Assembly: GCF_036785885.1 (NCBI RefSeq)
Contig: NC_092312.1
Coordinates: forward strand, 19,238,001 to 19,302,000
Origin: Coffea arabica
Lineage: Eukaryota > Streptophyta > Magnoliopsida > Gentianales > Rubiaceae
Direction of reading: 5' to 3'
DNA: 64,000 nt
How positions within the stretch are numbered: position 1 is the stretch's first letter; the number at the start of each line of letters is the position of its first letter. Below, in pieces: positions 27,301 to 40,154 of this stretch. The notes under the pieces are model-generated. The model made no database searches. It was not told where the DNA came from and worked only from the letters and a program-made list of their open reading frames with translations. Made by a program: the position numbers and the translations under genes.

Positions 27301-30300
27301 TTGGGGAGTGTTTTAATCCTAGATCCTGCTGATAAATCCCCTTTTCTTGGGGACATAAAACCTGGTTGCAGTCAATCATCTCTCGAAACCAATATGTATC
27401 GAGCACCTATATATCAGCATAAGGTGTCATCAGCTGATTTTCTATTGGTCCGAACTGCAAAAGGAAAACTTTCAATAAGACGAATTGACAGGATTGATGT
27501 TGTTGGACAACAGGTTAAAAAGATTTTCTTTATCTTTTATTTTTCTTTAAATATCTCGGAAAGGTTACATTTCAACCAAATCTATTGTGTTACCTTGGAT
27601 TTGTTGCTTGATGACAGGCATAGGTACATGCTCGTGCGAAAATTGTTTGATCTGCTTGTCTCTGTATACATGGAATATCTCTCTCTCTCTCACACACGCG
27701 CACACACACACAGAGTTGCCTTTCATGTTCCCTCTTCCTCCACTACATATTTAAATTTTTGTTTGCATGTTAGAATAACTATTCTTGCACATGGTTGACG
27801 AGAGGTTTGAAGGCTGGTCTCACCCATTTTGAGAGAGGAGTACAGAAGAAACTCCTGTTATTCTTTCTGCTACGAAAATTGGTTGTTTGTAGCTAATGAA
27901 TACTTAAAAGATGTGAAAATTCTGTATATGGCTCTGAATGATATAAATTTATTGATTCAAAAGAATCAGAGGATAGAAAACTGCAACTTCAAGGTCAATG
28001 CTAATCATTAAATTCCTGCATAGTACTTGCATAGATAGAGCAAGTTGGGTTTGAATGAAGGGAAGAGTGGGGAAAGGAATGTATATGGTCTAGTGGCAAA
28101 GAAATGAAAGTAGTAGCATAAGTATAGTTGTGGAAAAAGAAAAGAAAAAAGAAAAAGAAAGTGCATGATAAAGGATTTTTTCTGCCTTTATCAGTTTTGT
28201 TTTTCTCTTCAGGTGTCTTAAAGTTCTACAGATTTTGTTTTCTGGAGAACAAATTCGTTGGAGCTTAATTAGTCACACACTTCATATCATTTCTCTGTGC
28301 AGTACTTGATTTAGAAGTTGCTTAGGTGGTCTTACTTGTCTTGCTTTTGATTTCAGCATCTTTGTCTTCAGCTGCAGCTTTCTGATGGCTTTCGTAATGG
28401 TTAAATGAGTTGAAGGAAAAACCAGAAATTTTCTTTTATTGACTTTGGGGTTGTTTTCTGTAGCTTTTGTGATCTGGAGAAGTATTCATTGCATCTATAT
28501 TCATTTTGTTATTGTAATCTGACTATCTTATTATTAAAGCTTGATATATGTCTGAGGGAACAATACAGCTAGAAGTGAAGTTAAGTTTGGGAATAACCTC
28601 TGTTGTGCACATTTTGAATTCTATTTCTTGTTTCACCTAAAAAATCATAGCAAAACTTCAATTCTTAATTTTATCTTGTTTCATGTCAACTATGTAGGAG
28701 CCTCACATCGAGGTAATGTCCCCTGGATCAAAAAGTGTTCAAACATACATTATGAACAGGTTGATGGTGTATATGTACCGTGAGTTTTCTGCTGCTGAGA
28801 AGCGTGGGTTACGGCCTTCTATACGCGCTGATGAGTTGTCTGCACAGTTTCCCAGCCTATCAGAAGCATTTCTTCGGAAAAGGCTAAAACATTGTGCTGA
28901 TTTGCAGGTATTATACCTTTGAATCTAGTTTACGGAACTAATCGAATTATTTGGTTACCAATCCGACAACCTCAACGTCAATCCCACTCCCCCGACTCTG
29001 CTCATTAAAGAAGAGTGAAAATAGAAAAAAGAAGTTAAAAGAGACGTTCAGGTTTATAAATTCAAGGAAACAAGGGAATAGCGTACCGGTTTTTGAGGAT
29101 TATAGGTTTTAAACTGGTGTCCTTTTGTTGACAAAGGGAAAGAACTTGATTGTAAGAATGAAGTAACTTAACTAAGTCATTTGCTTTGGACTGTTAGTGA
29201 TTAAAAGACTCAGCTTCTATGATATTAATCTCTAGCAATACTCTCTGTATTACTCACTTTTTGAAAGTTGTGAATTGTACATCTATCCCATGTATGGTCT
29301 ATTGTGTAGGTTATGTGATAGCTAACTGATTCAGAATTCGAACTTCTTCATTCATTAGTAACAAGTACCAATTGAATTAGGCATCATTAGGCCTAGAAAT
29401 TTGTTGACAGCATCTTCTCTATCATGGGTATATTTATCCTCTTTTAATAGAAAAAATATGACCTTTCTATAATGAGAATTTTTTGGTAAATATATTGCTA
29501 AGTGCGTTACTGCATGGAGAAGCTCACACTGACGCTGCTATATGTCATTGAATTATTTTCTTTTCTTCTTAATCTTTTGTGGTCGTGTATGTGCAAATAG
29601 TTAACCTCAATTTGCAATCTACCAGAGAGGATCAAATGGACAGCTTCTTTGGGCTATGAGGCGCAATTTCCGCATTCCTTTGGAGGAGGAACTAAGGAGG
29701 ATGGTGACACCAGAGAATGTAAGCTCTTAGTTAACAAATTTTATCCATATTCCTCTTCCTTTATACATGTAGGATACAACATACGATCTGCATGTATGTA
29801 TTGAGCATGTGATCAAGAGTGTTTTGTCACAGATATTTTTGAGTTTTCGGATCAATGGTTTGCCCCAGTTGAGTGTGATGGGTGGATCATATGTTTGTTT
29901 TGAGCTTTATATTTTTAAATTGATGGTATTTTGTCTGAAAACATCGTGAAGTTCAACGTCCATTTAAGAGTGGGACATGTTGAAGTTTGGGATGTTTTAG
30001 CGCTTCTCCTGGAAGGCTATCCGTCACATCTGCTGATGTATTGACTGAAAAGCTGTATAAACATGATTTTCTAAAATTTGATTTAATCGTATTTGCCTGA
30101 AGCAATATATTGTTTATTGAGTTTGTTTTTCCTCCTTTACCTGTACTGGTGTTATTAGAGTCACTCTTGAACATGAAGTAAATTGAGCTTTGCTAGATTC
30201 CAATATTTATCTGCTAGGATAGAATTTACAATTACTTTTGACTTTTATTTACTTATTTGTAACATTCGGATAGCCAGCTCAACTGATGTTTGGGGCATCC

Positions 30301-33300
30301 TCTTTTGGCTTTTGAATGTGTGCCTTGATGCGGTTGGTCTGGAAATAGGCTTCTAATGCTTCTTGTGATTTTTACGAAAATAGTTGGAGGCGAGCATGAA
30401 AAGTCACCCCCTTGACATTCTGCAATGACCAGAGTCGAGAAATTAAGTTTGTATTTAACTTGTTTTCAGCCAGTCAAGTGTCCATTTCATAGAACTTGAG
30501 TGGGTATTGTAGTAAAAAGCATCTAAGACTATTGAGAATTTTGCTACAATCTGGTTTCCACTTGCTGGTCATCGGATTATAAGAGCAGTTGCTAATGAAC
30601 AATCTCCCTTCTCTCTACTTTAAGGATGTCCCTGTTCTTCTTTCACTCTAATTTCAAAGGTAAATATTATATGGTTTTGTCCAAGCTAGCATGCTGTGAT
30701 TCGACTTAAAACCACTGCAAGACAGAATGGATATATCCGTCTTCTTTCATTTCTCCAGATGGTAACTTCTTGTGGTGCATGAAATAGAAAAGCTGGATGG
30801 AAATGGGTTTTCTTCATATGTTGGAGGAATTCATTTACCTTCACCAAAATGACTGCTTGTTGGAAGCAAACCTAATCAATTTCAACAAATGATAATATTA
30901 TTGAACAGGGGTGCTTATAGAAGACCAAAATAGGGGAAAATTCTGTTTTCCGCTAATAGGCTGCATCAATTCTTTTTTTCGTAGTTAACCTTCTACCTTC
31001 CTCTTTGTTCCTAATTCTTTGTCCTTAAACAATTGCATCCTTTTCACTTGTCTGAGAATAGGTTTGTGCCTATGAAAGCATGCAAGCTGGCTTGTACAGG
31101 CTCAAGCGGTTGGGAATTACTAGGTTAACTTCACCAACAGGCCTGTCATCTGCAATGAATCAGCTTCCAGATGAAGCTATTGCGTTAGCTGCTGCATCTC
31201 ATATTGAAAGGGAGCTGCAAATAACACCATGGAACTTGAGTAGCAACTTTGTTGCCTGCACAAATCAGGTAATGATATCCATACGTCATGTACTTTTTCT
31301 AAAGATGCTATCTTTTACAATATGACAGATGTACAAGTGACCTTATAAATTATGTATGGTATCCATTGGGAGGATTCCAGTTCTTGTTGCTATGAAATAT
31401 GACCCAAAAGTTGTTTTCAATGACCTTTTTAGGTACTTAATCTCGGCACTATGACTTCACTGAATTTTCCCATGTCTGCTGTTGATGCAGGACAGGGAAA
31501 ATATTGAACGTTTGGAAATTACAGGTGTTGGTGATCCATCTGGACGTGGGCTAGGTTTCAGTTTTGTTCGTAATACTCCTAAGGCACCTGTATCAAATAC
31601 AATGGTGAAGAAAAAGGCAGTTGTTGGTAAAGGTTCAACAGTAACCGGTACCGATGCCGATCTACGCAGATTGAGCATGGAAGCTGCACGAGAGGTGTGT
31701 TGATTTTTCGCCAAGAATAATCTTTGCTGATAACCAATGAGTGAACTAACTATGAAATGTTCTCATTATTTATGCACCTCAAATCTACAAGAAATTAAAA
31801 ATTTTCTCAATTTCTTACTGATTTGAAAACGAAGTGTGTCTGTGGTGAATTGGTTGAGCACTGAAAAGAGACATTTCTAGCTACTTGTACAAGGCTGAAT
31901 TTGATTCTGATTAGTTTCTTTGATATTAAAAACTTAACTTAATCAACATTTTCTTGTTTGGTTAGCCATTTGATTTGATCAAAAGTACATAGAGACATTG
32001 TTAAACTTAAGTTGGACTTTTTCTTGAAATGTTCAAGGAAACAAACATGGAAAAGGTGAAATTTCCTAATTCTACTTTGTTCATATTGTTCTCATACTAT
32101 TGGACTACCATAAAGATGTGCTCGTGCCGGGCATTGCATGGTATTTGACTCTTTATATTTCTGACATAAAACCAGCATACACATTGATTAAAAAAAAAAA
32201 AAAACTCATAAATGCAATCCTAGAACCATAAGTCTTGCATGTAATACTGACACATTGCATGTTTTTGTCTTCTGTCCCTAAAGAATGGGTTATTTATTTT
32301 GATGTACATGAGATGATGTTGGCATGCATATTGTAGGTTCTCCTCAAATTCAATGTACCAGAGGAGCAAATAGCTAAGCAGACTAGGTGGCATCGAATTG
32401 CTATGATTCGGAAGCTTTCAAGTGAGCAAGCTGCATCAGGGGTCAAGGTAGATCCAACAACAATCAGCAAGTATGCTCGTGGCCAAAGAATGTCGTTTAT
32501 GCAGCTGCAGCAGCAGACGAGAGAAAAATGTCAGGAAATATGGGATCGACAAGTTCAAAGTCTTTCTGCTGTTGAGGGTGAAGAAAATGAAAGTGACTCT
32601 GAAGCCAACAGTGACCTAGATTCCTTTGCTGGGGATTTGGAAAATCTTCTGGATGCAGAAGAGTGTGAAGATGGTGAAGATGGTAATAATGTTTCCAAGA
32701 ATGATATCATTGATGGGGTTAAGGGGATTAAGATGAGAAGGCGACCTTTCCAAGCACAGGCAGAGGAGGAAATTGAAGATGAGGCTGCTGAAGCAGCTGA
32801 GTTGTGCAGAATGCTTATGGATGGTATGTAATAATCACTTTTACTGTTTCTAGTTATCATTCTTCTTGCAGCTCAATAGCTGCTGGTCATATAAAATACA
32901 GATGTAAGATTTTAGACAGCTCTTCAGTACGATTATTTACTCAAAGTGGTGGTGGGTTTATATGGAATGCCTTGATGACGAAATACATTCAGTACAATAA
33001 GGATTTAAATGGTTTCATCTTGTCGTTGTCCTTTAATTTCTGAGTCAGTTTTGCAGGGTCCCTCTCTGTGTGTGGTTCTGGATGTGCGTGAGTGATGTTT
33101 ATACTCTGTATTGGATAGATCAATGTTTTTGCTTCATTCTAGGACCTTGATCAACAGGTTAATGCAGGGAAGAATATGATGCTTCTGGTTTGTTGGTGGT
33201 CTTATATTATTCCTAGAATTAATCAACCGAACTAAAAGAAGTTAATAGAAGAATAAACCCAGAGAAATATTTGTACCTTGTGAGTTGTCCAATCCCTTGA

Positions 33301-36300
33301 CAAGCAAATTGTAACATGAATTGATGACTTGTCAAACAGTTGTGATATCTGGACATGTTTCTGTCCTCTGATAGACACAAAGCAGGAATCACTTTAGTTG
33401 GTCCAAGTTACTCAACAATTTCATGTGGTTGTAGTTTTAAGTTGTCTTCTGGAGTTTCTAAAGTAAAAAGAAAATGTGCATCAAATGAGAAGTTACAAGT
33501 CTTTTTCACTGATGTAAATATTGAACCACAAACTTTCCCATTTCTGATTGATAAAGTTGATTCTGCAGATGATGAAGCTGATAGAAAGAAGAAGAAAAAA
33601 GTTAAAGTTGGAGGGGACCAAGTTCGGTTGGGTTCAGTCTCGCAATTGAAGCTTGGTGTTGAGAATGTTGAGCGAATACAGAAAACGAACAATGTTATCA
33701 AGAGAAACATACAACTAGATGGACAACCTCTAGCAAAGGAGAATGCCACTAGAGATCGTAAAGAGGTTCAGTTTCTTTGTATTGTTCATTTATTTTTTGA
33801 AGTTTTTGTGTGTCAAATGAGAAGTTACAAGTCTTTTTCACTGATGTAAATATTGAACCACAAACTTTCCCATTTCTGATTGATAAAGTTGATTCTGCAG
33901 ATGATGAAGCTGATAGAAAGAAGAAGAAAAAAGTTAAAGTTGGAGGGGACCAAGTTCGGTTGGGTTCAGTCTCGCAATTGAAGCTTGGTGTTGAGAATGT
34001 TGAGCGAATACAGAAAACGAACAATGTTATCAAGAGAAACATACAACTAGATGGACAACCTCTAGCAAAGGAGAATGCCACTAGAGATCGTAAAGAGGTT
34101 CAGTTTCTTTGTATTGTTCATTTATTTTTTGAAGTTTTTGTGTGTCCTTCCAATTTGATCCAAATGTTTGGCATTCTTTGGGACAACCAGACAAATTTGA
34201 GGGTCTTCCTACATACCACATATCATGCACCTACAAGAACTTCCAACTTACCTCTCATAACTCATGAATACTGGCTGTGAAAATGGCTATATGCTTTAAG
34301 TATCCTAGCTACATATTTGATACAAGTCACCAAACTGGTAGCTAGCCTCCCTTGACATCAGACCTCTGTTTAGTCTAACCGCTTGCGTCCAGAATCAAAA
34401 CTTGCTCTATAGCCTTGTAGCTTCACCAGAAGCCTCCTCCTATTTTTGGCCTCCAAGACTTCTTGAACTCATGTCTTATTGGCTGAATATTTTCCTGGAG
34501 TCTCTTTTAAGCTAAACACTTGCAATGATTTCCACCACAAGTAACATACTTGTTCTAATTCAGAGATACACAGTTAATGTGGCTTATGTTATCGCTTTTC
34601 CTTTTCTGGAAAGCAGAAACATGGGCTGTGGGAAATAATGATGGTGATTGAATGCTCTCTTGTTCTTGTTGGCTTTAACCCACCGGGCCTGGCATTCATT
34701 AGAATGAGGAGATAGTCAGTGACATTGACTGGTGGAGGTTGCAGGATGCATGGTGTTCTGTATGATGATGTGTCAGAAAGTTGACAGTAGAGCAGTCAGC
34801 TTTCTAGGACAATTTCCGTGATTTTGCTTCGTGGCTCAATTTGTGTATTCTTTGGTTGCTTAAGCAGACAAACTTTCTTAGGCTTTTATTGGTCATATCA
34901 TCAAGATGATGTGATTAAGTTTTACCATGGAATGAATGGATCTTGAAGTCACACAAATTATACTGACAGTAATTGCAAATGTGTCCCCAAATTCAAGTCA
35001 AGAAAATCAGCAATTTTACTTTTGCCTTGGTTTGGATGCAGGACGAGAATATTTCAGCTAAAAAGAACTTATCCGGGAAACTTAAAGCAAAGAAGAAGAA
35101 TGACATTGAACAGATGGAGCTTCTAAAAAAGAAAGTTAAAATATTGGGTGATGGAATTAAGGTATCTCTCTTTGTTACTGGATGTCCCTGTCTTGTTGCT
35201 GTGTGATGGGAACAATTCTGTGTTTCATTCATTTTATACCATGCTGGTAGTCAAATTCCATTTGAGCTGATTGTTATTGAAATATACATACATATATAAG
35301 TACTTATATGAGTTTCATTCCCTCCTAACCCCGTGTGCATAATATTACAAAACTAGCAAGCTTGTTTGAGTCTCCATTGTCTCTAAGATTTGAGTGACAT
35401 GCTACCAACGTAGAAATTTTTCTGTTTGCCACCAGATTGTCAAGGAAAAGAAATCAGCAAGAGAGAGTTTTGTCTGTGGGGCTTGTGGTCAGGTTTGTGC
35501 TGATACATGAATCTTGTTACTTTGCTTACAGCTCTGGATCTTAAGAGATTTTCCCCCCTTTTTATTCCATGTATCAGCTTGGTCATATGAGGACTAATAA
35601 AAATTGCCCCAAATATGGTGAAGATGTTGAAACACGTGCTGAAAACAACGAGCTGGAGAAGAACTTAGGGAAAGTTGGTATTCTGGATCAGGCAGATCAA
35701 CCCCAGCAGAAAACTTCTACAAAGAAGCTCATACAGAAAAGTGCAACCAAAATTGCTGTGGTTGAAGCCCACGAGGATGACAAGTCTAGTACAAAGGCAA
35801 AAATTCTGAAGGTCAAATGTGGCACAACTGACAAACCCCCCGATAAGCTCACTCCTGCCACATCACAGAATTCTGACAAACCTGTAACTTCAGATGCTGA
35901 AACAGTACATAAATCTGCTGTCAAAGTAAACAAAATTATTTTTTCAAACAAAACTAAACCGGACGATATGCTGGTTGAGTCTCAAAAGCCTTCCATTGTT
36001 ATAAGGCCACCAACAGAGTCTGATAGAGACCAGCCTCGCAAGAAAATCATAATCAAACGGCCAAAGGAGGTTATAAATGTGGATGACGTAAGTCAGGAAG
36101 GAAGTAGTGGAATTGAGTACCGGAAAACAAAAAAAATTGTTGAATTGACGAGTGTTGATAAGCATAGGGTGCGAGAAATCAAATATTTCACTGACCAAGC
36201 AGCAAGCAAGAAGAACAGAGAGGAGAAGAGATGGTTGGAAGAGGAGGAGAAGAGGAGGTTTGCTATCAGACAAAAAGAAGAAAGAGCCCGAAGGTATTTG

Positions 36301-37977
36301 GAGGAACAGAAAAGGGCAATGGAAGAGCGGGATAGATTTTCCGAGATAAGACGATATGAAGAAACCATCCGCAGGGAGAGAGAAGAAGAAGAACGTGAAA
36401 AGGCAAAAAAGAAGAAGAAAAAGAAGAAAAGACCTGAAATTAGAGATGATTACCTGGATGATTTTCCTCCCAGAAGAAATGACAGGAGGATACCAGACAG
36501 AACAGCAAAGAGGAAACCAGGACCTGATACCGGAAGATACAGTGCTGGCTATGGCCCAGCAACAAAGCGCAGACGAGGGGGAGAGGTAAGTTTTTCCATG
36601 ATGTTAAATAACCTTTCCTCACATTGGGGAATATTTTGTTTTTTGTATGATTACAGATGTTGAAATCTGCTTCATCCATAGGACTCTCACCCTCACCCCT
36701 CCTCCCCCCACCCTGTGAAAACCTGAGCAATGATTTGGAGCTTGCTACCATCATTCAATGGATGTGTGTGTTGAGGTGTTAGTATGGTTGTTTTTATTCT
36801 GGGGTTATTTTGTTAGGCTTTAATTCATTCCTAAGAGTGCAATGGTGTAAGCTTGTGCCTATGAGTTTTGATTCTTATAGTAGGAGTAAGGCTAGGGAAC
36901 TGCGCAAAAGGTCTCGTTACATGTTTACAGAGTGGTTGGGATGGGCTGAGAAATTCCAAGATCAAGTCTTGTGTAATTTTACTTTTCTCTGACTTTGGTT
37001 GAAGAGCTAAAAGGACTGTTTTGATTCTTATAGTAGGAGTAAGGCTAGGGAACTGCGCAAAAGGTCTCGTTACATGTTTACAGAGTGGTTGGGATGGGCT
37101 GAGAAATTCCAAGATCAAGTCTTGTATAATTTTACTTTTCTCTGACTTTGGTTGAAGAGCTAAAAGGACTGTTTATCTTAACTTAAATTTGTTGGGCAAT
37201 TTTCTTTTGATGTTTCTTGTTTGGCAGGGGAGGGGCGGAAGGAGGTTCTTTGGTGTGGGTAATTGCTTTGCTTTGAAAACAATATTTTGCTAGTCATCTG
37301 ACATTTCTGTCAAAAAATGTCATTTTTTGTTTAGATGCTTGCCAATCACACAATCTCAAACAAATGCACAAGAGTGATGTGATCTTGTTGTAGGCTTGTA
37401 CTCCATCTTTGTAATTCTTTAATTCTACATTGTTATTATTTTGACTGGATTGGCATGATAGCTGTTAAGTTTCCTGGGGATGCTTTGCATTATCTTTAAT
37501 CTTGCTTGGACTGGATTCTAGTAAAGCAGCAAATCTATCTGCTCATGCTGGTGTTTTTCTTTAATCTTGGTTGAAAATGTAGATTTGCATGTAAAGCTCA
37601 TCTTGATTTTATTTCAGGTTGGCTTGTCAAACATCCTGGAAAGCATTGTGGAGACTCTCAAGGAGAAGCAAGAGATTTCCTATCTTTTTTTAAAGCCAGT
37701 TTCCAAGAAGGACGCTCCTGACTACCTTGATATCATAAAGCGACCGATGGATCTGTCCACAATCCGTGAAAAGGTGAGGAGGATGGAGTATAAAAGAAGC
37801 GAAGAATTTAGGCATGACATATGGCAAATCACCTTCAATGCCCATGCGTACAATGATAGACGCAACCCAGGTATTCCTCCATTGGCTGATCAGCTTCTGG
37901 AGCTTTGTGACTATTTATTAGATTTGAATGATGCTGACTTAAGGGAAGCTGAAGCTGGTATTGAACATGGAGATTGA
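15383..37977 (+). CDS. TAF1: TFIID subunit 1 (TAF1/HAF), 21 coding exons
   Basis: Scaffold subunit of TFIID, which recruits TBP at core promoters in the nucleus. Plant members are HAF1/HAF2. Exons: 15383-15437, 17172-17278, 19410-19472, 19569-19614, 20318-20575, 23255-23349, 23761-23929, 24085-25192, 25563-25765, 25873-26110, 27177-27513, 28698-28907, 29626-29718, 31062-31268, 31491-31694, 32337-32823, 33569-33765 (or its duplicate 33901-34097), 35042-35161, 35436-35492, 35578-36585, 37618-37977. All have GT-AG borders. The total is 5622 nt, giving 1873 aa, close to the usual plant TAF1 length. Domains: an N-terminal TBP-binding acidic region with GFMFGNVD (~35-42); the DUF3591/HAT core from about W356 to 1063; a ubiquitin-like domain at ~668-743; a zinc knuckle (C1413, C1416, H1421, C1428); a Lys/Glu-rich coiled segment at ~1640-1720; and a single bromodomain at ~1765-1860. 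It is convergent with the gene at 38937. Oddity: exon 17 is tandemly duplicated. The exon 6 start was chosen because only the acceptor at 23254 keeps the frame. Confidence 0.93.
22004..22107. repeat. 52-bp tandem duplication in TAF1 intron 5
   Basis: Two adjacent near-identical copies begin CCACCCATGAGGAACCAATA at 22004 and 22056. They lie in noncoding sequence. Confidence 0.85.
22467..22510. repeat. (GT)n-(AG)n microsatellite
   Basis: GT repeats at 22467-22484 are followed by AG repeats at 22489-22510, inside TAF1 intron 5. A related AG-rich run lies near 22398-22413. Confidence 0.9.
33481..34144 (+). repeat. Perfect 332-bp tandem duplication of TAF1 exon 17
   Basis: Unit 1 (33481-33812) and unit 2 (33813-34144) look identical base for base. 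Each holds 88 nt of upstream intron with its acceptor, the whole 197-nt exon (33569-33765 and 33901-34097), and 47 nt of downstream intron with its donor. The exon encodes about 65 residues with a five-lysine run after DDEADR. It enters in phase 1 and leaves in phase 0. Including both copies shifts the frame and reaches TGA after 26 codons. Skipping both also shifts the frame. Exactly one copy must be used. The intron between them would be 135 nt. A sequence-assembly artefact is a real alternative. Confidence 0.93.
36866..37171 (+). repeat. 153-bp tandem duplication in the last TAF1 intron
   Basis: Two adjacent copies (about 36866-37018 and 37019-37171) start at GTTTTGATTCTTATAGTAGG and differ at one visible site (CTTGTGTAAT versus CTTGTATAAT). 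They lie between the exons ending at 36585 and starting at 37618. No coding effect is expected. Confidence 0.9.
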
Positions 37978-38528
37978 TAGGTAGGATTTTTTTTGATGTG
38001 CCTCTTCATTCCAGTTAATTTAGAGAATCCCTTAGTGAGAACCTTTTTATTTTTATTTTTTCTCGCTTCTCTCCTTTCTTGGGGTTCCTAGCACCTGGGG
38101 GATGGAAAAACGTCCCCAATCTGTAGAATCTGTCTGTATATTCTGAGTTTTCTGTGACATATACGCCCTGTGACTCTTGTCTATTTATACAAGAGAAAAG
38201 GAAATAGAGAATATAATACTTAGAGCTCCTTATTTTTGTTTTCTCTTGGTGGTTTCTTCTTTGATTTTTCTCGATACTTTTCTCGATGGCAGATGCTTAT
38301 TGCAGTTATTATTCTATGAGAAAATTGAGCTGTTGTTTATAGGTCTTCGCTTTTCTAACACCAAAAAAGTCGATAATGAAACTTGCAACACCACTGCTGC
38401 ATATTTATACATCTCTTCTTTTTTTTTTTTTTTTCTGTCAAAAAGAAACTGTTCAAATGTGGCTGCAGTTGTGGTGCATTGCAGGGAATGGTTGTGGCTT
38501 GGTAGTAATTATTGATAGTCCTTATTCT

Positions 38529-38534
38529 TTTATT
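38529..38534 (-). terminator. Possible poly(A) signal of the methyltransferase-like gene
   Basis: AATAAA on the minus strand, about 400 nt after the stop at 38937, between two convergent genes. The motif is common in AT-rich DNA, so this is tentative. Confidence 0.3.
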
Positions 38535-38936
38535 TTTTTTCTATATTAGTGTTATCATGTATTTGCAATCTCAGGCTCGCTCTAAAAAAATAAGTATGTA
38601 AACTCCAGGTCTAATGCGGTTGATTTGCCAAAAAATGAAGAAAACCCACAGCCAGGGCTTCTGGCAGTAAACACAAAATAGGCACGGGGAAATGATTCTT
38701 TGCTGCAATGGAAAATTCGGAATATTCTTAGTACCAGCATCTTTGATTAATCTGGCAAAGCAGACAATACGCTTTACATGTATCAAATTCCTTAAAACAC
38801 AATTGGCACAGAATCAGAGACAGAAAATCAAGCGGCCAATAAGATTTTAGGCCACTTTCCCTGCCAATTCAAATCCATGAAATTCCAGAAACAAGGTGCA
38901 ACATAATCAGACATCCAAAAGGTCGCTAGATTGCAA

Positions 38937-40154
38937 TCAATTCCACCATTGATGCACGGCAACCCCTTGATCTCTCAAGCTTCCGTACAAAGCTAAACAC
39001 TGCCAATAGGCCCTCTTGCTTTCATTTTCGTCTCCCACTCCATCATCTTGAAAGTGGTTCTTGCACTCTAAGAACAACTCATCCACCAAGCAGATTGTCT
39101 TCTCCTCCATCATCTCATCAACAACTTGTGCTTCTGCCTTCATTACAACGAAGTCTTCTTGCCTCACATTATTCTTCAGCCAACCTGATATCCCAGCAGC
39201 AGGATTCACCATGCTTCTTGATGACAATTTTTCTGCAGTAATCTCTAGATTGTATGTCTCAAAGTGTTGGTTTTCGGTTGGATAGTTGTTGTGAAACCAA
39301 CCTTCAAAACCATTTTTGTCATCTGAAATCAAGATCCTTCGTCTATAACTTGCCAGGGAGTGGGAGTCCCCTAACAGATGAGGAAGGAATTTGATTTTCC
39401 TCATTTCATCTCTCGAGTACTTCAACAATGTCCTTCTGGGAGGCTCGAGCAAAGCATCCTCTAAGCCTTTCAATGCCATTTTCCTGGCGTCTTGTGCGAT
39501 CCCACAAGGGATCGACCTTTTGGCTGAATTAGTGAAGCCATCTTTACTGCTAATTTTCCTCATTGCAACCATGGTATTCTCAAACCGTCGCAGATACACA
39601 ATCCTATAATTTGATTGTCGTTGCATCAATCTTGAAGGATCATTGCTCAACTTTGTGATCACAATGCCGCCATTCTTCAGAACGCGGTCGACGGAATCAG
39701 CATTCTTGAAGCTGAAGCTGAAAACGAAATCAAAAGTTTCATTCGGAATGGAGTCCTCCAAGCTGGTTTCAGAGGCCACAATATTATCACTGTCACTCAC
39801 GAAGTCCAAATCTTTCATCAAATCATCAAGGCTAGAACCCACGATGAGGCCTTTCTGACCCCTCTTGATCAGGCCTTCGTCGGCCAAATCACGAAAAAGA
39901 ACAGGCAATATTTTGAAATTAGCCAGATCAGAGTTCACCTTAGAAGCATTGGAAGAGCTTCTTAAAACAGAGCCAATTGAAGGCAATGTGAGCAAAATGA
40001 TTGCCAAAAACAACGACCTGGATACAATCTGCAAAACCTGCGAATCAGGCAGCTTAATTACCAAAAGGGTATGGGAATTCAATCCCGTCCCACCACCATT
40101 CGGCTCCTTCGCCTTGATGCCGGCGCTGGTTCTATACCCTTGAGCCAATTCCAT
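38937..40154 (-). CDS. Membrane-anchored SAM-methyltransferase-like protein
   Basis: Intronless frame of 405 aa from ATG 40154. An in-frame extension upstream starts at TTG and is unlikely to be used. Residues ~41-64 form one hydrophobic helix after a short polar N terminus, suggesting a type II membrane protein. After it comes a Rossmann-like part: KGLIVGSS (~101-108) as a loose motif I, FDFVFSFSF (~141-149), then VLKNGGIVITKL (~158-169). The C-terminal half holds acidic and aromatic segments ending in HQWWN. I place it in the plant S-adenosylmethionine-dependent methyltransferase superfamily group (DUF7870-type) that includes Arabidopsis At5g03190. Substrate and activity are unknown, and the GxGxG signature is degenerate, so it may not be catalytic. 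It is convergent with TAF1 (959 bp between stops). Confidence 0.75.
   Translation of the reverse strand: MELAQGYRTSAGIKAKEPNGGGTGLNSHTLLVIKLPDSQVLQIVSRSLFLAIILLTLPSIGSVLRSSSNASKVNSDLANFKILPVLFRDLADEGLIKRGQKGLIVGSSLDDLMKDLDFVSDSDNIVASETSLEDSIPNETFDFVFSFSFKNADSVDRVLKNGGIVITKLSNDPSRLMQRQSNYRIVYLRRFENTMVAMRKISSKDGFTNSAKRSIPCGIAQDARKMALKGLEDALLEPPRRTLLKYSRDEMRKIKFLPHLLGDSHSLASYRRRILISDDKNGFEGWFHNNYPTENQHFETYNLEITAEKLSSRSMVNPAAGISGWLKNNVRQEDFVVMKAEAQVVDEMMEEKTICLVDELFLECKNHFQDDGVGDENESKRAYWQCLALYGSLRDQGVAVHQWWN

Noticed and set aside
27640-27730. Coding extension of TAF1 exon 11 through the CT/CA microsatellite
   Set aside because: The exon ends at a good donor at 27513. The continued frame is microsatellite translation, and the next exon at 28698 joins in phase.
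33408-34081. Two minus-strand open frames of ~110 codons that look like duplicate genes
   Set aside because: They are antisense shadows of the two identical TAF1 exon 17 copies, with no start context, splice logic or family match.
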